Part shown: one piece after another, positions 61,656 through 64,000 of the stretch | Position numbering within the stretch: position 1 is the stretch's first letter | How the letters are laid out: every line of letters starts with the position of its first letter | NCBI GenBank assembly: GCA_947311845.1 | Contig: CAMZMU010000107.1 | Coordinates: forward strand, 21,632,359-21,696,358 | DNA length: 64,000 bases | Direction: 5' to 3' | Source of the DNA: Poa pratensis | Taxonomy: Eukaryota > Streptophyta > Magnoliopsida > Poales > Poaceae | The notes under the pieces: generated by a model | Told to the model about the DNA's origin: nothing | Databases searched by the model: none | Seen by the model: only the letters and a program-made list of their open reading frames with translations | Made by a program: the position numbers and the translations under genes

Positions 61656-62338
61656 GATATTCTTATAGGTTTGTCCATAGGCATCGCTTGAACTCCATGT
61701 GTTGGATTCAAGATTGTATGCCATCAAGATCATTGATTATAATGGACATATTTGATATGATCAAGAAGAAGAAAAGATACAAGGTTGATCAAGACTAAGT
61801 GCAAAGAGTGGATTCAAGTTGATCAACACACAAAGCTAAATGATATACCATGTGAGATCATGTGATCCAATGGTATGGTAAGAAATTGTCCATATAGCTT
61901 TGTGAACTAACTCATTATGTGTGTGTGGCATTCCTTTGTTGGGGTTAGTATCTCTCCATGGGATTGCATCAAAAGGAAGATTTCTTATAGCTCATGGAGG
62001 ATGACGTCAAGTGGTGATCATCATCAAGGTTGAGATGTGCAAGTTCAAGATGGGCATCTAGAAGATATCATATGCTTGAAGCTTGCAACCCATTTGGAGA
62101 TAATGGTCAAGTGAAGATGTTCCTAAGAGAGGCACTCCCGTCTTGGTGTATGGGGAGCGATATGTGGGTCTTCACCAAGCAAAACGCAATCAAGAAAGGT
62201 GGTCCACTTGAAGAGATCAAGATTGTCATCATCTGACTCAAGTGGAATGCGCAAGGCAAATGTATGATCTTGATAGGGTTTCTATTTTACCGGTCTCAAG
62301 GTGTTAGTGGGAGACCGGGTTATAGGATAGACGTCGTA

Positions 62339-63858
62339 TGATGCATGTAAAATGCATACATGAACTTTGCATTATATTACTTATATTTCAATCATATTTG
62401 CATCATATAAGGGTTCATTGTTTTATATTGATTTTGGGAATATTTCACAGTTTCCCTATTTTTTTGGAATTAACCCTGCACTGGTAGAAAACCCTATTTT
62501 CTATATTTTGATGTTTCAGGGACCCAAACGACGTCCAAATGACCTAATATTTGCGGAGATCATTTTTTGGAAGGAACAAAGCGTAGGAGCGAAGGAAGCG
62601 AAAAAATGGAAACTCGAGGGCCAAAAGAGGTGGGCCCACGCGGCCAGATTCCTTGGCCGCGTGGGACCCCCTATCCTGGGCCTCGAGCCTCCGATGCCGT
62701 TGATCTTCTTCCCCGAGCCTCCGTCTTGACCTAAAAATGACTATAAAAATAGTCCCCCGACGGCTTTCGGAAGGGAGCGCCGCAGAAACACAAAACCACG
62801 AAACAGAAGACCCGGAGCTGCAGATTGAAGGGGGAAAACTCCGGCGGGGTGCTGCCGGGGTGGTCTCCATCTTCTCCAACATCTCCACCATCATCACCAT
62901 GATGAAGGGGGAGTAGTCCACCCCCTGGACTTTGGGTTTGTGGTGGTAACTTGATCTAATCTCTCTATGTATGATCATTGTTGAAGTCCATATGATGTGC
63001 CTTGCATAAGTATGGATCTATCTATGTAATTCCTATGGTGGATATTGTGGTATGAGATGTTATTTGTTATGCATTTACCGTTGTGTTGGATCTTTTATGA
63101 CTTGTCATACTTTGGAGATATTCTATGATGCATGTGATGGTTCGATTTATGCATAATGCCTTGTTTATCCATGTCATGAGGTGATTGACACCACCAAGTG
63201 TAGATAGATGAGAGAGATGTGGTCATGCACACGAAATATGAATCATTGCACTAGTGTTTAGAATATTGTCCATTATGAAGTATGATGTATGTAGGTACGG
63301 GATGGCCGATGTGACAACGGCATCTGTATTGAGTGACACAATACAGCCCAACATCCTTTATCTGGGGGTAAAAAGGAAGAAGTATGATGTGGGAGTGACA
63401 ACAAACCACGCTAGCCTTACGAGGGTGACCTAGCAACACAAATGATTATTTTCTTTCAACTATGTGTTTTAGGACATGTAGCCATCATAGAAGTTTACCA
63501 TTAAAGCATGACAATTGTGTGTACTTTTTATCTATAACATGATAATCACCATAGATGGGAGAGAGGATTGAGTGAACCCATGAACTCATGTCCATTGTTC
63601 CTATAAGAGAAAACCTTTGTCTTGTCCTCTTGCATTGAAGAGGATTGGGACACTTTTACATTCTTGTTTTGTTACATTAAACTTCCATCCATTAAATCAA
63701 CCATCTTGTTCTTTAAACCTGTTTAGTGCATAATCAACTAATACTTGTGACACTTTAGTTGTAGGGAATAGATAACTTTTCCTTCTTGCTCCTGCGGATC
63801 GATACCCTACTTCCACATTGAGAGGTGCTACAGTGATCCCCTGCTCTTGGGGTTATCA
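62339..63858 (+). mobile_element. solo LTR related to gypsy element 2
   Basis: Starts TGATGCATGTAAAATGCATAC and ends GGGGTTATCA. It is flanked by tcgta (62334-62338) and ccgta (63859-63863), a 5-bp duplication with one change. The uninterrupted family member at about 6495 reads accgtactatc at this point, which supports the insertion site. Internal blocks (gacccaaacgacgtccaaatgacct; ggccgcgtggga) match the reverse complement of the LTRs of element 2, so the two belong to one family group. Confidence 0.8.
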
Positions 63859-64000
63859 CCGTACTATCAAGAGGGGCTCTCAAGTGAGTAACTTGATCGC
63901 ATCTTTGTGGAGAGCTCAAACCTTTGCATACTTGACATATCATCTTTCTTGGTTCTTATTCGGTTCTTCTCCTTGTTGGTTTTGGTGCTTGTCGTGATCT

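Larger units (their letters stand above)
53578..64000. mobile_element. interrupted second copy of the tgaaag LTR family
   Basis: The sequence starting TGAAAGTGC at 53578 matches the solo LTR at 6053. The similarity runs 53578-53654, resumes 61656-62338 and again 63859-64000, with two other elements inserted between. It runs off the window, so its 3' end and target duplication are unseen. It is inserted in the copia protease/integrase region. Whether it is a solo LTR or part of a full element cannot be told. Confidence 0.8.

Overview
This is plant nuclear DNA from a grass of the wheat tribe (Triticeae: wheat, Aegilops, barley or a close relative). The evidence is one large multi-exon plant gene, DEK1, on the minus strand, set among gypsy and copia LTR retrotransposons, Stowaway MITEs, Mutator-like elements and an Au SINE typical of these genomes. 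No prokaryotic operon, CRISPR array or rRNA gene was seen.

Layout. About 0.2-3.7 kb holds a DNA element with inverted-repeat arms, a degenerate tandem array inside it, and a Pack-MULE-like element (341-1760, perfect 9-bp target duplication) nested in it. 3.7-9.4 kb holds Stowaway MITEs, a complete solo LTR (6053-8009, TSD ctaga), a foldback element and a PIF/Harbinger transposase relic. 9.6-9.8 kb is a decayed copy of one DEK1 exon. 10.0-10.8 kb is a GC-rich poly(A) retroposon with a 16-bp target duplication.

11.5-28.0 kb is DEK1, the plant calpain with many membrane spans. I placed 30 coding exons from GT-AG borders and continuous reading frame. They would give 2,159 residues, but two exons are each one base short inside a homopolymer (19682-19685 and 16018-16020). 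The copy is therefore either pseudogenised or carries two sequencing errors. Its introns hold a Stowaway MITE, a hAT-type MITE and two SINEs with target duplications.

28.6-29.8 kb has a LINE relic. 30.6-35.2 kb has a decayed Sec61-alpha/SecY-like gene on the minus strand with another poly(A) retroposon in an intron. 36.2 kb has a possible Helitron terminus, 37.3 kb a 261-bp tandem duplication, and 37.9-40.7 kb a truncated gypsy element (5' LTR plus gag). 42.1-43.1 kb is a MULE with long inverted repeats and a 9-bp duplication. 44.0-44.5 kb is a four-copy tandem repeat of about 142 bp.

44.8-64.0 kb is a nested stack. A broken copia element was hit by a complete non-autonomous gypsy element (45642-52405, TSD gagag) and by an LTR-type element starting at 53578. 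That element was hit in turn by a second complete gypsy element in minus orientation (53655-61655, TSD gatat) and by a solo LTR (62339-63858). Only DEK1 is a convincing host gene. I found no undescribed biological system; the most informative points are the DEK1 lesions, the DEK1 exon duplicate, and the datable nested insertions. All calls come from reading the sequence and from knowledge of the families; no database search was run.
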